A DNA stretch of 64,000 nucleotides from Paenibacillus sp. FSL H8-0048 (GTDB lineage Bacteria > Bacillota > Bacilli > Paenibacillales > Paenibacillaceae), in contig NZ_JBBODF010000001.1 in assembly GCF_038002825.1 (NCBI RefSeq), positions 62,001-126,000 on the forward strand, given 5' to 3'. The position numbers and the translations under genes were made by a program. Shown here in pieces: positions 25,901-34,347 of the stretch. The notes under the pieces were generated by a model. The model did no database searches. It saw only the letters and a list, made by a program, of their open reading frames with translations, and had not been told where the DNA came from. Each line of letters starts with the position of its first letter. Positions within the stretch are counted from its first letter, which is position 1.

Positions 25901-27532
25901 AAAGGAAATAAAGATTATAAAGCTTACTGGAGTTTTTGGGGGGATTTTCAGAGAGATATTTTAGAAGCTCTCCCAAGTAATCGTTTAAGTAATAAAGCCA
26001 AGGAATTACTCTTGATTTTGAAACGAAAATCCCTTAATGAATCCTCAATTTACAAATATTCAAATGGACATGGTGGTTCGGTAAATTCCCCTATAGAAGG
26101 TAAGAATTTAAATAATAGAACGTGGAGAACTTTATTAACAAATAAAAAGCTAAATGACAAACAGAGAAAACGTTGGACAGAGGTTCCAGGAGGTTTTATC
26201 GAAAACTCTCTTTCAACATTTTCAAGTAGTTTTAATGATGCTGTAACTGAAAACCCTACAAGGATGATCAAGTTATTGTTATCTATTCGTGAAGAGGTTT
26301 CTGACGCATATATTGACTCACTTTATAATGGTGTTGCACATAGCAGTTACTTGAATAATATTCCTCAAGAATTATTAGAAGAAATGATATTGAAGTATCT
26401 ATATGATAATGACAATTATAGTAGGGCAAGCTCCTTATGCACGATTATTGAGAAGAGAGATAATATTGCATGGTCCCATGAAATCCTTGATATTATCAAA
26501 GATATTGCAATTAATCATAATAATCCAATAATGGGAAAACCTGATGTGACTAATAATGAAGACAAGGGAATGCATACGTTCAACATGTTACAAAGTAACG
26601 CATTAAATTGTGTAAGAGGGAGAGCAGCTCAATCAATTGCTCGATTAATTTGGAGGAATTATGGTTTTTTTGAAGAATTAAAAGTCACGCTTGATCAAAT
26701 GGTATCGGATCAAAATCCAGCAGTAAGGCTTGCAAGCTTCTTTGCATTATGGCCTTCTTTTAATGTAGATAAAAATTGGGCATCTGAAAGAATTATTAGT
26801 TTATACAAACAAGATTATCGCTTTGCAGGCTTTCGTGGTACAAAAGATATGTTATTTTTACTATATCCCAAATATCGTCAAGAAGTATTACAACTTATAA
26901 ACCAGTGCTATACCTCTGATGATCAAGAATTAATAGAGATGGGTGCGCACTGCTTGGCTGAAATGTTTATCCTTAAGAATGAATTTGAAAATGAAATGAC
27001 AAATGTTGAAGTTATGAGCAAGGTACAAGCTGAAAATGTATTAAATATGGTTACTATCTATTTTAATAAGGAAAGCTATAATCACTTAGCTAAAGATATT
27101 ATTCGTAGATTTAAAAAAAGCGATTTAGACCTGGAAATCCCTATCTCAAGGTTGTTTTATGATAATTTGATAGATTTAAGTAGAGATAGGGAATTCTTAA
27201 TTGAGATAACGAACTCAAATTTTAACAGAAATTTAATGTATGCTTTTGTACAATATTTGGAGGAGGAATCAAAATCAGTTATCGAGTATAAGGACGTTGT
27301 CCTATCAATGAGTCGACATTTAATAAATAATCAAACCGATAATCTTCAAGGTTTATGGGGTGTGCAAGATGAATTATCCAAACTAATTATTGGATTATAT
27401 GATGAAACATCTGGATCTAACAATCCAAATTTAAAAATGATCTCGCGTGAATGCCTGGATATTTGGGATATGATGTTTGAGAAGCAGATAGGGCCGATTC
27501 GACAGTTGAGTAGAGAGATGATGGAAAGATAG
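22973..27532 (+). CDS. Nuclease-STAND NTPase defence protein (Avs-like), 1519 aa
   Basis: A very large AT-rich gene. Residues ~1-110 are a Cap4/DUF4297-like nuclease: the opening GGRGDKLGNRYEYRYAVYQIL and the PD-(D/E)xK residues E39, D49 and Q63-C-K65 (EGQQCKGR). Residues ~275-560 form a P-loop STAND module: Walker A GKAGYGKS (288-295), Walker B SVVILDQLDALR (D357), a sensor arginine segment VFVCRTYDLEND, and a winged-helix-like end. From ~600 to 1519 is a long helical repeat region (for example NPAVRLASFFALWPSF), the likely phage-protein sensor. In Avs proteins, sensor binding oligomerises the NTPase and activates the nuclease. RBS GGGGGC, ATG at 22973. It stands alone. Exact Avs type is undecided. 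Confidence 0.82.
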   Translation: MPYPTGGRGDKLGNRYEYRYAVYQILQVLDEKIDYLILEALGDDEQGIDIWVGYKNGSREGQQCKGRSGSKEYWEFGTANAKGIFANWKLQLERDATISVSLVSPLAFTLLEDLITRAKSTSSSPKDFYHSRIPDASKEVNNFFENFCKAMGINPNLDSDLKKCIAYLRRIHYRQFPDTQLKEIMISKISLLFIGNEEEIYDTLVSWMVEGTMYGKEINSSVLHKFFEERGIILKELAKDTRIIPRIKELNREYRSSFTPFKGELINRQEFEKCREQIDFGNSILIHGKAGYGKSGCTEDIINYCLENTIPYLAIKLDKRIPSNNAEKWGENLGLPASIAHCIHSVSKTERSVVILDQLDALRWTQAHSRDALLVCNQIINQVEQLNLERSNKISIVFVCRTYDLENDNNIKSLFLNSDNKNKIQWKKIRINELNEETVQNIIGTEYSGLTNKLKQILKIPSNIFIWSKLDKGNIYNEFSTANHLITAWWLQLKRNCNQLGISETEVNITKERLVSHFNKIGRISIPRMLLHDNISVLDHLSSNGFLVIQDNKISFAHQSILDYFLVEKMLTEYYETEDILGAIGGKEQQTPGKRYQVQMLLQNLNEQCSEDFLKAGQTMLSSDQVRYSLKFVFFEILNQLDTIDENIQTYILENCESDLYSKHIINNVVYTKPQYIRLLRDHGYLDKWFSDPEKKNIALKLVINLSPNYEVKDVEFIVEHLFKSEEDDMEFFRCFSHNINYDSDEMFELRMEFYNKYPQLADTHMDIKAMLKKCEMRTIRVLAFLLNNQLKRQSQSIYRYVDEFLEEDSEIFIKNGMDVINILLPYIPTSDDGMLNYSDWSARSNYRRSLERASIGIIKKANSAIIANDPDLFLNRYDEYMGKGKAIFNELILDGICNFPHTYSDFIIEYLSIDFDNNVFEKTSGNGDELLLAKRILIRHSETCKQEVFGMLEYKVISYISPRAKDMYRRRIEYNKGNKDYKAYWSFWGDFQRDILEALPSNRLSNKAKELLLILKRKSLNESSIYKYSNGHGGSVNSPIEGKNLNNRTWRTLLTNKKLNDKQRKRWTEVPGGFIENSLSTFSSSFNDAVTENPTRMIKLLLSIREEVSDAYIDSLYNGVAHSSYLNNIPQELLEEMILKYLYDNDNYSRASSLCTIIEKRDNIAWSHEILDIIKDIAINHNNPIMGKPDVTNNEDKGMHTFNMLQSNALNCVRGRAAQSIARLIWRNYGFFEELKVTLDQMVSDQNPAVRLASFFALWPSFNVDKNWASERIISLYKQDYRFAGFRGTKDMLFLLYPKYRQEVLQLINQCYTSDDQELIEMGAHCLAEMFILKNEFENEMTNVEVMSKVQAENVLNMVTIYFNKESYNHLAKDIIRRFKKSDLDLEIPISRLFYDNLIDLSRDREFLIEITNSNFNRNLMYAFVQYLEEESKSVIEYKDVVLSMSRHLINNQTDNLQGLWGVQDELSKLIIGLYDETSGSNNPNLKMISRECLDIWDMMFEKQIGPIRQLSREMMER

Positions 27533-27618
27533 AGGAAGTCGGACCTTATTATCTTACACTTAATTTGCGGCCAAATCTTTGAGATAAGGAAAGCTTAATT
27601 TGAAAGGAGGTCCATACG

Positions 27619-28026
27619 ATGAAACTAGGAGCAACCTTATACATCAAGAATACCACTCAGGCTGTAGCGTTTTATTCAGAAGCCTTCGGACTTACCTTGG
27701 GTTACCATGAGAAGTTCCCGGATGGCACATTTATGCATGCGTCTTTACTTAGAGATGGGGAAGAAATATTTGCTGTCAGCGAATCGCGCAATGATAGCTT
27801 GGTTAATATGATGCTCTCATCATCACTAGAGAGATCACGCCCAACTATGAGTTATGGGATTAACTTTGAGCGTGAAGAAGAAGTGAAGGAGGCATACGAA
27901 ATGCTAGCGAAGGGCGGCACGGTGTTAGTTCCGTTAGGCGCCCTTCCCTGGAGCTCCTGCTGTGCTGAAGTTGTCGATAAGTTTGGTGTGTACTGGTATA
28001 TCACTGTAGATCCTTCTTCTCAATGA
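27619..28026 (+). CDS. VOC/glyoxalase-fold protein, PhnB-like
   Basis: A 135-residue vicinal-oxygen-chelate protein with two betaalphabeta-beta-beta modules: ATLYIKNTTQAVAFYSEAFGLTLGYHEKFPDGTFMHASLLRDG and YGINFEREEEVKEAYEMLAKGGTVLVPLGALPWSSCCAEVVDKFGVYWYI. PhnB-like members have no defined enzyme activity in most cases. RBS AAAGGAGGTCC and ATG 27619 are strong. Its 3' end overlaps the convergent damaged VOC gene by 26 bases. The nucleotide composition returns to that of the main chromosome here. Confidence 0.85.
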   Translation: MKLGATLYIKNTTQAVAFYSEAFGLTLGYHEKFPDGTFMHASLLRDGEEIFAVSESRNDSLVNMMLSSSLERSRPTMSYGINFEREEEVKEAYEMLAKGGTVLVPLGALPWSSCCAEVVDKFGVYWYITVDPSSQ

Positions 28027-28350
28027 AGCTCACTGTATTCCCGTCAGGATCAAGGAACCAGAACGAATAAGCCCCCCACGGTCTGCGCTCAGGTGGAGAG
28101 GTGATCCCAATGCCGGGGATGGCTTGAATTAGACGGTCATATTCAGCCAAGACATCATGGACGTAGAACATTAGCGACATATTTTTGTCTTTGACCACGT
28201 TCACTTGGCCCGGATTGTAGACCGCAAGCTGGGCGCTGTCGAATCCGTAATGCATTCCTTCACAACCGGAGACTCCTTGAGCACAATTTCATAAAATTCA
28301 GCCAGGCGCGGCGCATTGTCAGTGAGGATGCAGACTCCACAAAGCTTCAT
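28001..28350 (-). pseudogene. VOC/glyoxalase-fold protein, frameshifted
   Basis: The start at 28350 gives MKLCGVCILTDNAPRLAEFYEIVLKESPVVKE, the first half of a VOC module. A one-base shift near 28258 changes frame to HYGFDSAQLAVYNPGQ and then a normal ending ...PWGAYSFWFLDPDGNTVSFIEK. Joined, the 115-residue product is a normal single-domain VOC protein. Either a real mutation or a sequencing error. It is not related closely to the VOC gene on the other strand. Confidence 0.7.
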
Positions 28351-28382
28351 ACCTATACCTTCTTCCTTTTTTTGCGTTTGTT

Positions 28383-28703
28383 TTAATTTTCTGAATAGCG
28401 TGCCTGAAGCTTGTGTTTATGCGCTATCAGGATATTTTCAAGCGATATATCATATTTATTCGCGATGACAATGAGATTTCCTAGAACATCTCCAAGTTCT
28501 TCTGTTAATTCAGCTTTATTCTCTTGAAATGTGCCTGCAACCTCGTCTGGACGATCCCTGCCAATCTCTAATGCACGAATTGCGCGGGCGACTTCCCCAG
28601 TTTCTTCAGCAAGAAATCCAATACGAACAAAAATATCTAAGTCCGACCAGTTCCGATTCTTGTAATATTCCTTAACCCATTGTTGAAATTCAGTGATATC
28701 CAT
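28383..28703 (-). CDS. MazG-like nucleotide pyrophosphohydrolase
   Basis: A 106-residue all-alpha NTP pyrophosphohydrolase. The diagnostic residues are the ExxE pair in AEETGEVARAI and the ELGDVLGNLIVIAN segment, which bind Mg ions and cleave NTP to NMP plus PPi, often cleaning non-canonical nucleotides. The start ATG follows GGAGGGAAAC. It lies just upstream (minus strand) of the VOC gene but with about 30 bases between, so co-transcription is possible. Confidence 0.85.
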   Translation of the reverse strand: MDITEFQQWVKEYYKNRNWSDLDIFVRIGFLAEETGEVARAIRALEIGRDRPDEVAGTFQENKAELTEELGDVLGNLIVIANKYDISLENILIAHKHKLQARYSEN

Positions 28704-28809
28704 GTTTCCCTCCGGTATAAGAAGATTGATCGACTCAAAAACTCGAATATAATAATACCATAATTACGCTCATTGTTCTTTGGCATCGGTGTTAGCTGTT
28801 ATCCTTCAA

Positions 28810-30660
28810 CTACTTCGTCCGCCCCAAGAAAAACGAATACCGGTCCGCCATCCCCAGCTCTGTAGTCTCTATACCATCCATAAGCTGTAATGCTCTTAAT
28901 AAAGACCCGACTTGTTCGTGCATCAGGTTCACATCGAATTTATCCATTTCTCTGTCTGCGCTATCTACCAGGAGATAGTCTGGGATGGGGATCAGTCCAA
29001 TCATTGGAATCCCGGCATTGAACAGGGGCTGACTCTCACCGAATTGGAAGTTATTATGTCCGCGCAGCATAACGGTCCGGGTGTTCTTTCTATCTTCAAC
29101 AGCTTTCATCCAAATGGCTTCCATGATCTCGTTTCCTGCGTAGGTGAATTCTGTGCTTATTGCTCCAGTCGGTCCATATTGTCCAGAAGCATTGTCTTTC
29201 CATTCCAAGCCGCCTAGATGCTCTACAGTGAGTCCTGCCACGGCTTTCAGGTGTCCATCTTTACCATCCCACAGCTCAGGATGAGCCTGCAGCCAGGTTG
29301 AGGTTGCCTGCGAGGTACCTTTGAATTCGGGCAATCTGAAATGTCCTGTTACAAAGGTGAAGATCAGAGTCCGTTCGGGTTGCTCCTGCTGCTGCAGGTA
29401 ACGAATCATAGAGAGCATGCCAATCGCACCGTTTTCCTCTACCACATTCACACCGTCGGTATGCGTATTTACGATGATAGATTCCTTTTTATTCTTTCCT
29501 TCAATTGTTACATAAAAAGATTCGGTTGGCGCATGTTCCTGTTTTTCTGCCTCTAAAATCACTGTGCCCGCCTTATGGGCCTTAGCTGCATTGATCACCT
29601 TGTGTCCTTCAGTTTTATTGACCCAGACTGCCGGAATTCCGAAGTAATGCTCAGTGAAGGGGAGGTATTGCTTTTCAGCCTTGTCATCTGAAACGCCATC
29701 CCAGACAATAATGACTGCTTTAACGCCTTGTTCTTTAGCTTCATCCAATTTAGCATGCTTCAAAGCTGTGGTAAGGACCAGATCGCCTTCATCCGAAGGA
29801 ATACCGCCCGGCGCCCCAAATTTTCCGCGTATATTCATTACAAGTGCCATAGGGAATTTCTTAAAGTTCTTGATTTCAACGACGGCTATTTTATCCTTGG
29901 CTTCCTCATACTCACCAGGTTTGGTGTAGACGAACTCTCCGGTAACTCCATTGCTATCGGTCTCGCCAGAGTAAGGAAACGCAGAGGATACATGAATATC
30001 CTCGTTATCGATGGTCACAGAGCTGCGCTTCTCTTCCCAGCGGTCAAACGTATACTTATCACGGTACACAGTAAGCCCCATATCCGTCACCTGCTGCTGT
30101 AGCCATGTAATGAACTGATTGTGACCATCAGAACCCGTTGTACGGCTGCCAAAGGAATTCATTTTTTCAATATTTTCGAGCATGGTGGTTGGAGAATCAA
30201 GCTGGTCATGGTTGATTTCAGCAGTTAATTCAGCCGGCAAAGTAACAGGCCCCGTAATAGGCTGAACATATAGGTTAATGATCCAAACCACACTGGCAAC
30301 TAAAGTGACAATACCGTACAACACTCTCCGAACCACTAGAAAGACCTTCCCGCTCTTACGCACTTCACCAGCAAAAAACACATTCCATACCCCTGCTACT
30401 AGCAGCAGTAAAATACCAAGTGCAAATATCCAAAACTCATTAGTTACTAATAGTAAAATCTCCGCTGCCAGTGCAGCTGCATAGACCCAAAACAGTTTAG
30501 TTCTTTTCTTGAGGAGAAAAGTATGGATACCTAATTGTGCCAATAGCATGATTATTGCCAGTACAGCGAATAACATTTCTTTCCCGATCAATACAGAAGC
30601 ACCAAGCGCCAGAATCAGGAATACAATCCCTGACAGTTCTCCATATAATTTATTTCTCAT
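28810..30660 (-). CDS. Membrane-anchored M28-like protein, possibly inactive
   Basis: A 616-residue protein. The N-terminal ~135 residues hold four or five membrane helices (ELSGIVFLILALGASVLIG onward), followed by an extracellular zinc-aminopeptidase-like domain with a PA-type insert. The M28 metal site is altered: the HxD is kept as VNTHTDG, but the second region is EENG instead of DxxG and the usual EE catalytic pair is replaced by TGHFRLPEFKG; the HNNFQFGESQPL segment near the C-terminus keeps a histidine. It may have lost peptidase activity or use a different site. The second of two ATGs (30660) is better spaced from AAAGAGGT. It is divergent from a repeat and a beta-lactamase-like gene. 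Confidence 0.7.
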   Translation of the reverse strand: MRNKLYGELSGIVFLILALGASVLIGKEMLFAVLAIIMLLAQLGIHTFLLKKRTKLFWVYAAALAAEILLLVTNEFWIFALGILLLLVAGVWNVFFAGEVRKSGKVFLVVRRVLYGIVTLVASVVWIINLYVQPITGPVTLPAELTAEINHDQLDSPTTMLENIEKMNSFGSRTTGSDGHNQFITWLQQQVTDMGLTVYRDKYTFDRWEEKRSSVTIDNEDIHVSSAFPYSGETDSNGVTGEFVYTKPGEYEEAKDKIAVVEIKNFKKFPMALVMNIRGKFGAPGGIPSDEGDLVLTTALKHAKLDEAKEQGVKAVIIVWDGVSDDKAEKQYLPFTEHYFGIPAVWVNKTEGHKVINAAKAHKAGTVILEAEKQEHAPTESFYVTIEGKNKKESIIVNTHTDGVNVVEENGAIGMLSMIRYLQQQEQPERTLIFTFVTGHFRLPEFKGTSQATSTWLQAHPELWDGKDGHLKAVAGLTVEHLGGLEWKDNASGQYGPTGAISTEFTYAGNEIMEAIWMKAVEDRKNTRTVMLRGHNNFQFGESQPLFNAGIPMIGLIPIPDYLLVDSADREMDKFDVNLMHEQVGSLLRALQLMDGIETTELGMADRYSFFLGRTK

Positions 30661-30701
30661 CATTTACCTCTTTCGTTCGAAGCATATTTGCCCGTTTTTT
30701 A

Positions 30702-30815
30702 AAAATATAAGAATTTATATGTTCCACACAATAACTTATCCTTATATTTCTCGCTGAAACGAAGCCGTCCTTAAAAGGACAGCGAAGCCGTTTCCACTTG
30801 GTGTACCACTAACTA
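30702..30815. repeat. ~112 bp dispersed repeat, copy B
   Basis: Runs from AAATATAAG through ATTTCTCGCTGAAACGA, the hairpin core CCGTCCTTAAAAGGACAG and CCACTTG to CTAACTA, matching copy A at 13552. This copy lies between two divergent genes, so it is not acting only as a terminator. The remaining 30816-30995 spacer shows nothing else clear. Confidence 0.7.
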
Positions 30816-30995
30816 TATTTCACTATAAGGGTTGAACTATACTGCAAGGTCAAATAGAAAAAGTTTGCCTGGACCAAAGTCGGGGAGAATAACGGTCTCG
30901 TTGAAATCACCCATTGTGCAGGGAAAGGCTGCTGCAAGCCGTCATACTAGATATGTGTAATTAATCCAGATGACCCAACTTGAAGGAGCATAACC

Positions 30996-32477
30996 ATGAA
31001 GAGAACAACGCGGAGAACAGAAATACTGCTAAAAGGCATTGCGATGCTGCTGATTGTAGTCATTGCTGCGGCTGCATGCTGGCATGAGCTTGGAACTCTT
31101 TTGGCCGCAGGGAAGATTGACAGTGAGTCCGGCATGGTGCAGAGCATCATGGACAAGACAGCGACCCCAGGTGTAGCGATCTTGTCCGCCAGAGGTGGTA
31201 AGACCGATTTCCAAACCTACGGCTATGCCGATAAGGAGAAGCGAAGGCCAGTTACAGCGGAGTCGCTTTTTGAACTAGGCTCAACGACCAAGGCATTTAC
31301 AGCGCTGGCTATGATTATGCTACAGGATCAAGGGGACTTGGCTTTTACCGATGATGTCTCGCATTATCTGCCAGAGTTTGCTCCAACCTATAAGGGGGAG
31401 AAGGCCAAGATCTCAATTAACCAGCTACTTGCACATACTAGCGGAATACCATCGTGGAGCATTCGCCTGATCCCTGAAGGTTCAGGGAAGGAGCAGCTTA
31501 CAGCGACCATACATAAGATGTCCAGCCTAACGCTGGATACCCAGCCGGGAAGTGCCTATCAGTACGCAACAGTGAATTACGATATTCTGGCAGCGGTTAT
31601 TGAACAAGTTACAGAGATGAGCTATCAGGATTATGTGACGGAGTATATTCTGCAGCCGCTGGGGATGAACGACAGCTATTTCTCTACAGGGCGGGAACGG
31701 AAGCCGGAGCAGCTTACACAGGGGTATCGGGTGTTTTTTGGCAAAAGCAGGGCTTACGATGCTCCCAGATACTACGGAAATATAGCCGCGGGGTATCTGG
31801 TGACGAGTCTGAACGATTTGCAGCACTGGGTCAACGCCCAACTGGGAATCAGTCAGATCCCGGATGATCTGCAGAAGGCCATTAAGCAATCGCATGAGCC
31901 TGACCTCCGTACAGCGGGGCAAGAAAGTGAGAATCTATTCTATGCCTTCGGCTGGAGCCACAACTCGGAGACGCATATAATCCGTCATAGTGGCAGCAAC
32001 CCGAATTATTCCTCCCAGGTAATCATCGATCCACAGCGGAAGGAGGGGGTGTTCGTACTGGCTAACTTGAACTCTACCGCACCCACGCTCATTGCCCAGA
32101 ATATCTATGACCAGATGCAAGGGCAGCCGATGAAGGCCTTCAAGTATGACGACACCTATATCCTAATGGACGGGATCGCTTCGTTTCTCGTTGTGTTAAC
32201 TGTGATCGGGATTGCGTTTAAGCTCATCAGGCTGGCGGGAGGGAGAAGCGCATACACCATGGAGGGGAAGGGAATCCGCCGTCAAAAGATCAAGGCGCGT
32301 GTTACGCTGCTTATCAGAGCACTGTTGCTATTATTTGTGCTGGGCTGGCCTTTTTTGGTAAATTATAATTACACTATGATTAGTGTATGGATGTCCTATT
32401 CTGTATTGCTGTGGATGGGGCTGGCTTCGCTTAGCTGCGTATTGTCTATGATTCTGACAGGCAGACATTGGCGGTGA
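30996..32477 (+). CDS. Serine hydrolase, class C beta-lactamase/DD-peptidase family, membrane protein
   Basis: A 493-residue protein. An N-terminal signal-anchor (EILLKGIAMLLIVVIAAAA) leads into a penicillin-binding fold: the catalytic S96-x-x-K99 in GSTTKAF, a Tyr motif YATVNY (normally YSNTNY), and HSGSNP equivalent to KTG. The last ~100 residues have several hydrophobic helices (TYILMDGIASFLVVLTVIGIAF onward), so the enzyme faces outside and is anchored at both ends. Members hydrolyse peptides or esters; resistance to beta-lactams is not implied. RBS GGAGCATAACC. It overlaps the next gene by about 10 bases. Confidence 0.85.
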   Translation: MKRTTRRTEILLKGIAMLLIVVIAAAACWHELGTLLAAGKIDSESGMVQSIMDKTATPGVAILSARGGKTDFQTYGYADKEKRRPVTAESLFELGSTTKAFTALAMIMLQDQGDLAFTDDVSHYLPEFAPTYKGEKAKISINQLLAHTSGIPSWSIRLIPEGSGKEQLTATIHKMSSLTLDTQPGSAYQYATVNYDILAAVIEQVTEMSYQDYVTEYILQPLGMNDSYFSTGRERKPEQLTQGYRVFFGKSRAYDAPRYYGNIAAGYLVTSLNDLQHWVNAQLGISQIPDDLQKAIKQSHEPDLRTAGQESENLFYAFGWSHNSETHIIRHSGSNPNYSSQVIIDPQRKEGVFVLANLNSTAPTLIAQNIYDQMQGQPMKAFKYDDTYILMDGIASFLVVLTVIGIAFKLIRLAGGRSAYTMEGKGIRRQKIKARVTLLIRALLLLFVLGWPFLVNYNYTMISVWMSYSVLLWMGLASLSCVLSMILTGRHWR

Positions 32478-33025
32478 CTATATCAAAGGGGATGATCCTT
32501 ATTAATCGCTGTAAAAAAATAATATCGAGTATGCTTTTAGGTTCCTTACTTGTAGCATTTACCGGCTGTGATGGTAATCCTAAGAGTAGCGTTACCATTC
32601 TTGGCGGAAAAGAAAATATTAAATTTGCGACTCTAAACAGTGATCAAAAGGCATCTTTATCCGGTCAGACAGCTTCACCGTTTTCCTTTGCATTCGAGAA
32701 AGAGAATCCTTCAGACATTCCATATTTGAAAAATGGCGAGGAGATTTCAATTGATTTTGGAGCGAATCCGCCTGACACACTTTCTATAAGCGATGGATTA
32801 CTTGATGATAATGGAGATTACTTATATACATCCAAAGAAATCACCGATGTTCCCTATGTTACAAAGAAAGGCGTGTATAGCTTCAATTTAGATACGCACA
32901 TCGCTTCTTATTTAAGCTCTCACTATGAACAAGATAAAAAGGAATTAAGAGGGTTTATCATAAATGCAACCTGGGAGAAGCAGGAGAAGAAATATGCTTT
33001 TGCAGTCCAATCAAACGCCCTCTGA
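32468..33025 (+). CDS. Lipoprotein, unknown function
   Basis: A ~185-residue protein with a lipobox LLVAFTGC, so the mature cysteine would be lipidated and the protein held on the outer face of the membrane. The rest is a beta-rich soluble domain (SFAFEKENPSDIPYLKNGEEISIDFG). The start is not secure: TTG 32468 is in frame within the previous gene, while an AAAGGGG site sits directly before ATG 32492. It is coupled with the upstream serine hydrolase and 14 bases from a phosphoesterase, forming a three-gene operon. Confidence 0.65.
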   Translation: MAVTISKGMILINRCKKIISSMLLGSLLVAFTGCDGNPKSSVTILGGKENIKFATLNSDQKASLSGQTASPFSFAFEKENPSDIPYLKNGEEISIDFGANPPDTLSISDGLLDDNGDYLYTSKEITDVPYVTKKGVYSFNLDTHIASYLSSHYEQDKKELRGFIINATWEKQEKKYAFAVQSNAL

Positions 33026-33039
33026 TAGGAGGAGATCCC

Positions 33040-33732
33040 ATGATCTACATAACAGGCGACATTCACGGTTCCATCAGTGTGGCCAGCCGGTTCAATTCTA
33101 AGAACTTCCCTGAGGGCAGGGCGCTGACGAAGCAGGATTACGTTATTATCGTCGGTGACTTCGGCTTGCTGTGGGCAGATGATGCGGAGGACCGCTTTTG
33201 GCTAAAATGGCTGACGGAGAAACCATGGACCACCCTGTTCATTGACGGGAATCATGAGAACTTTGATCTGCTCGAAGCCTATCCTGTCTCCGAATGGAAT
33301 GGGGGTCAGGTACATCACATTACTCCCAGTATCATTCATCTAATGCGCGGACAAGTTTTTGAGATCGAAGGGAAGAGCTTTTTCACCTTTGGCGGAGCGG
33401 CTTCACATGACAAGGAGTACAGGAAGGCTGGCGTCTCCTGGTGGGAACGCGAAATGCCCAGCCCCGAAGAGTACCAGGAAGGCATCCGCAATCTGGACAA
33501 GAACCAGTGGAAGGTTGACTATGTATTGACCCACACGTGCTCCTATGATGCGCTTCAGTGGATCAAAGAGCGCTATCGTACGAATGTGGAAGTTGACCGT
33601 ATGCATACGTATTTCAACGAAATTAAGTTCAGGCTGGACTATGGGAAATGGTACTTTGGGCATTATCATCATAATGCAGAGCTGCCGGAGGAGCAGATCC
33701 TGCTATATGAGGACAGGGTAAGGATTGTATAA
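33040..33732 (+). CDS. Metallophosphoesterase (calcineurin-like)
   Basis: A 230-residue phosphoesterase with all dinuclear metal motifs: YITGDIHG, VGDFG, IDGNHENFD, LTHTC and FGHYHHN. Such enzymes hydrolyse phosphomonoesters or diesters; the fold has many substrates and none is indicated here. Start ATG follows GGAGGAGATCCC. It is the last gene of the run begun by the serine hydrolase. Confidence 0.85.
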   Translation: MIYITGDIHGSISVASRFNSKNFPEGRALTKQDYVIIVGDFGLLWADDAEDRFWLKWLTEKPWTTLFIDGNHENFDLLEAYPVSEWNGGQVHHITPSIIHLMRGQVFEIEGKSFFTFGGAASHDKEYRKAGVSWWEREMPSPEEYQEGIRNLDKNQWKVDYVLTHTCSYDALQWIKERYRTNVEVDRMHTYFNEIKFRLDYGKWYFGHYHHNAELPEEQILLYEDRVRIV

Positions 33733-33737
33733 CGTTT

Positions 33738-34298
33738 CTATGTGACCCGTGACTTTCTGACTTTGATGCTATGATCGATCATATAATTAATAACTTTATC
33801 GCTCACAGTGAATTTATCCAATACCGGCCGTCCGCATTTGACATTTTCGTGGTGCTCATCAATCTCTTTTTTTAAATCTAGCATTTTAGCCTGTAAAGAT
33901 TCTTTGCCGCCGTAGTCACGGTTTACGTAATCAGAAGCGCCTAACTTAAGCTCTTTCCAGTGCATATTATCCAGCCAGACCAGCAAGAGCCCGCCCACCA
34001 AGACCGCATGGGAAGAGAAGGTGCGTTCCACTGAAAGCCCTGCTTCATCAGCCATACGCTTAACAGCCCTGTAAACAGCCCTTAATTTCCTCATATTTGT
34101 TTCCTCTTCAATCATAATGGGGCCAAATACCTCTAACATCCCAGCCTCAAGGACGACCCACTGCGTTCCAAACTTTCGGGCGGTACCCTCCGGGAAGTCC
34201 TTGATTTTGCGTCGTATGCTTGAAGCGCTTAAATCCCACTTCTGTGCCGCTTCGGATAATGTCAGGATGGTTTCATCGTTAAGATTGAGTTCGTTCAT
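33738..34298 (-). CDS. Helix-turn-helix protein, MerR/excisionase-like N-terminus
   Basis: A 186-residue protein. The first part (ILTLSEAAQKWDLSASSIRRKIKDFPEGTARKFGTQWVV) looks like a DNA-binding wing-helix of the excisionase type. The C-terminal half is basic and helical (VYRAVKRMADEAGLS...), with a KSRV tail. It may be a phage-type regulator. The start at 34298 follows AAAGGAG; the longer frame at 34391 has no site. It converges with the phosphoesterase gene, only 5 bases apart. Confidence 0.65.
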   Translation of the reverse strand: MNELNLNDETILTLSEAAQKWDLSASSIRRKIKDFPEGTARKFGTQWVVLEAGMLEVFGPIMIEEETNMRKLRAVYRAVKRMADEAGLSVERTFSSHAVLVGGLLLVWLDNMHWKELKLGASDYVNRDYGGKESLQAKMLDLKKEIDEHHENVKCGRPVLDKFTVSDKVINYMIDHSIKVRKSRVT

Positions 34299-34347
34299 AC
34301 ATACACTGCTCCTTTCCAGAAAATTATGAAAGAGATGATGATACTCT

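Noticed and set aside
30996..32477. Beta-lactamase conferring antibiotic resistance
   Set aside because: The family includes many peptidases and esterases, and the Tyr motif differs from true class C enzymes.
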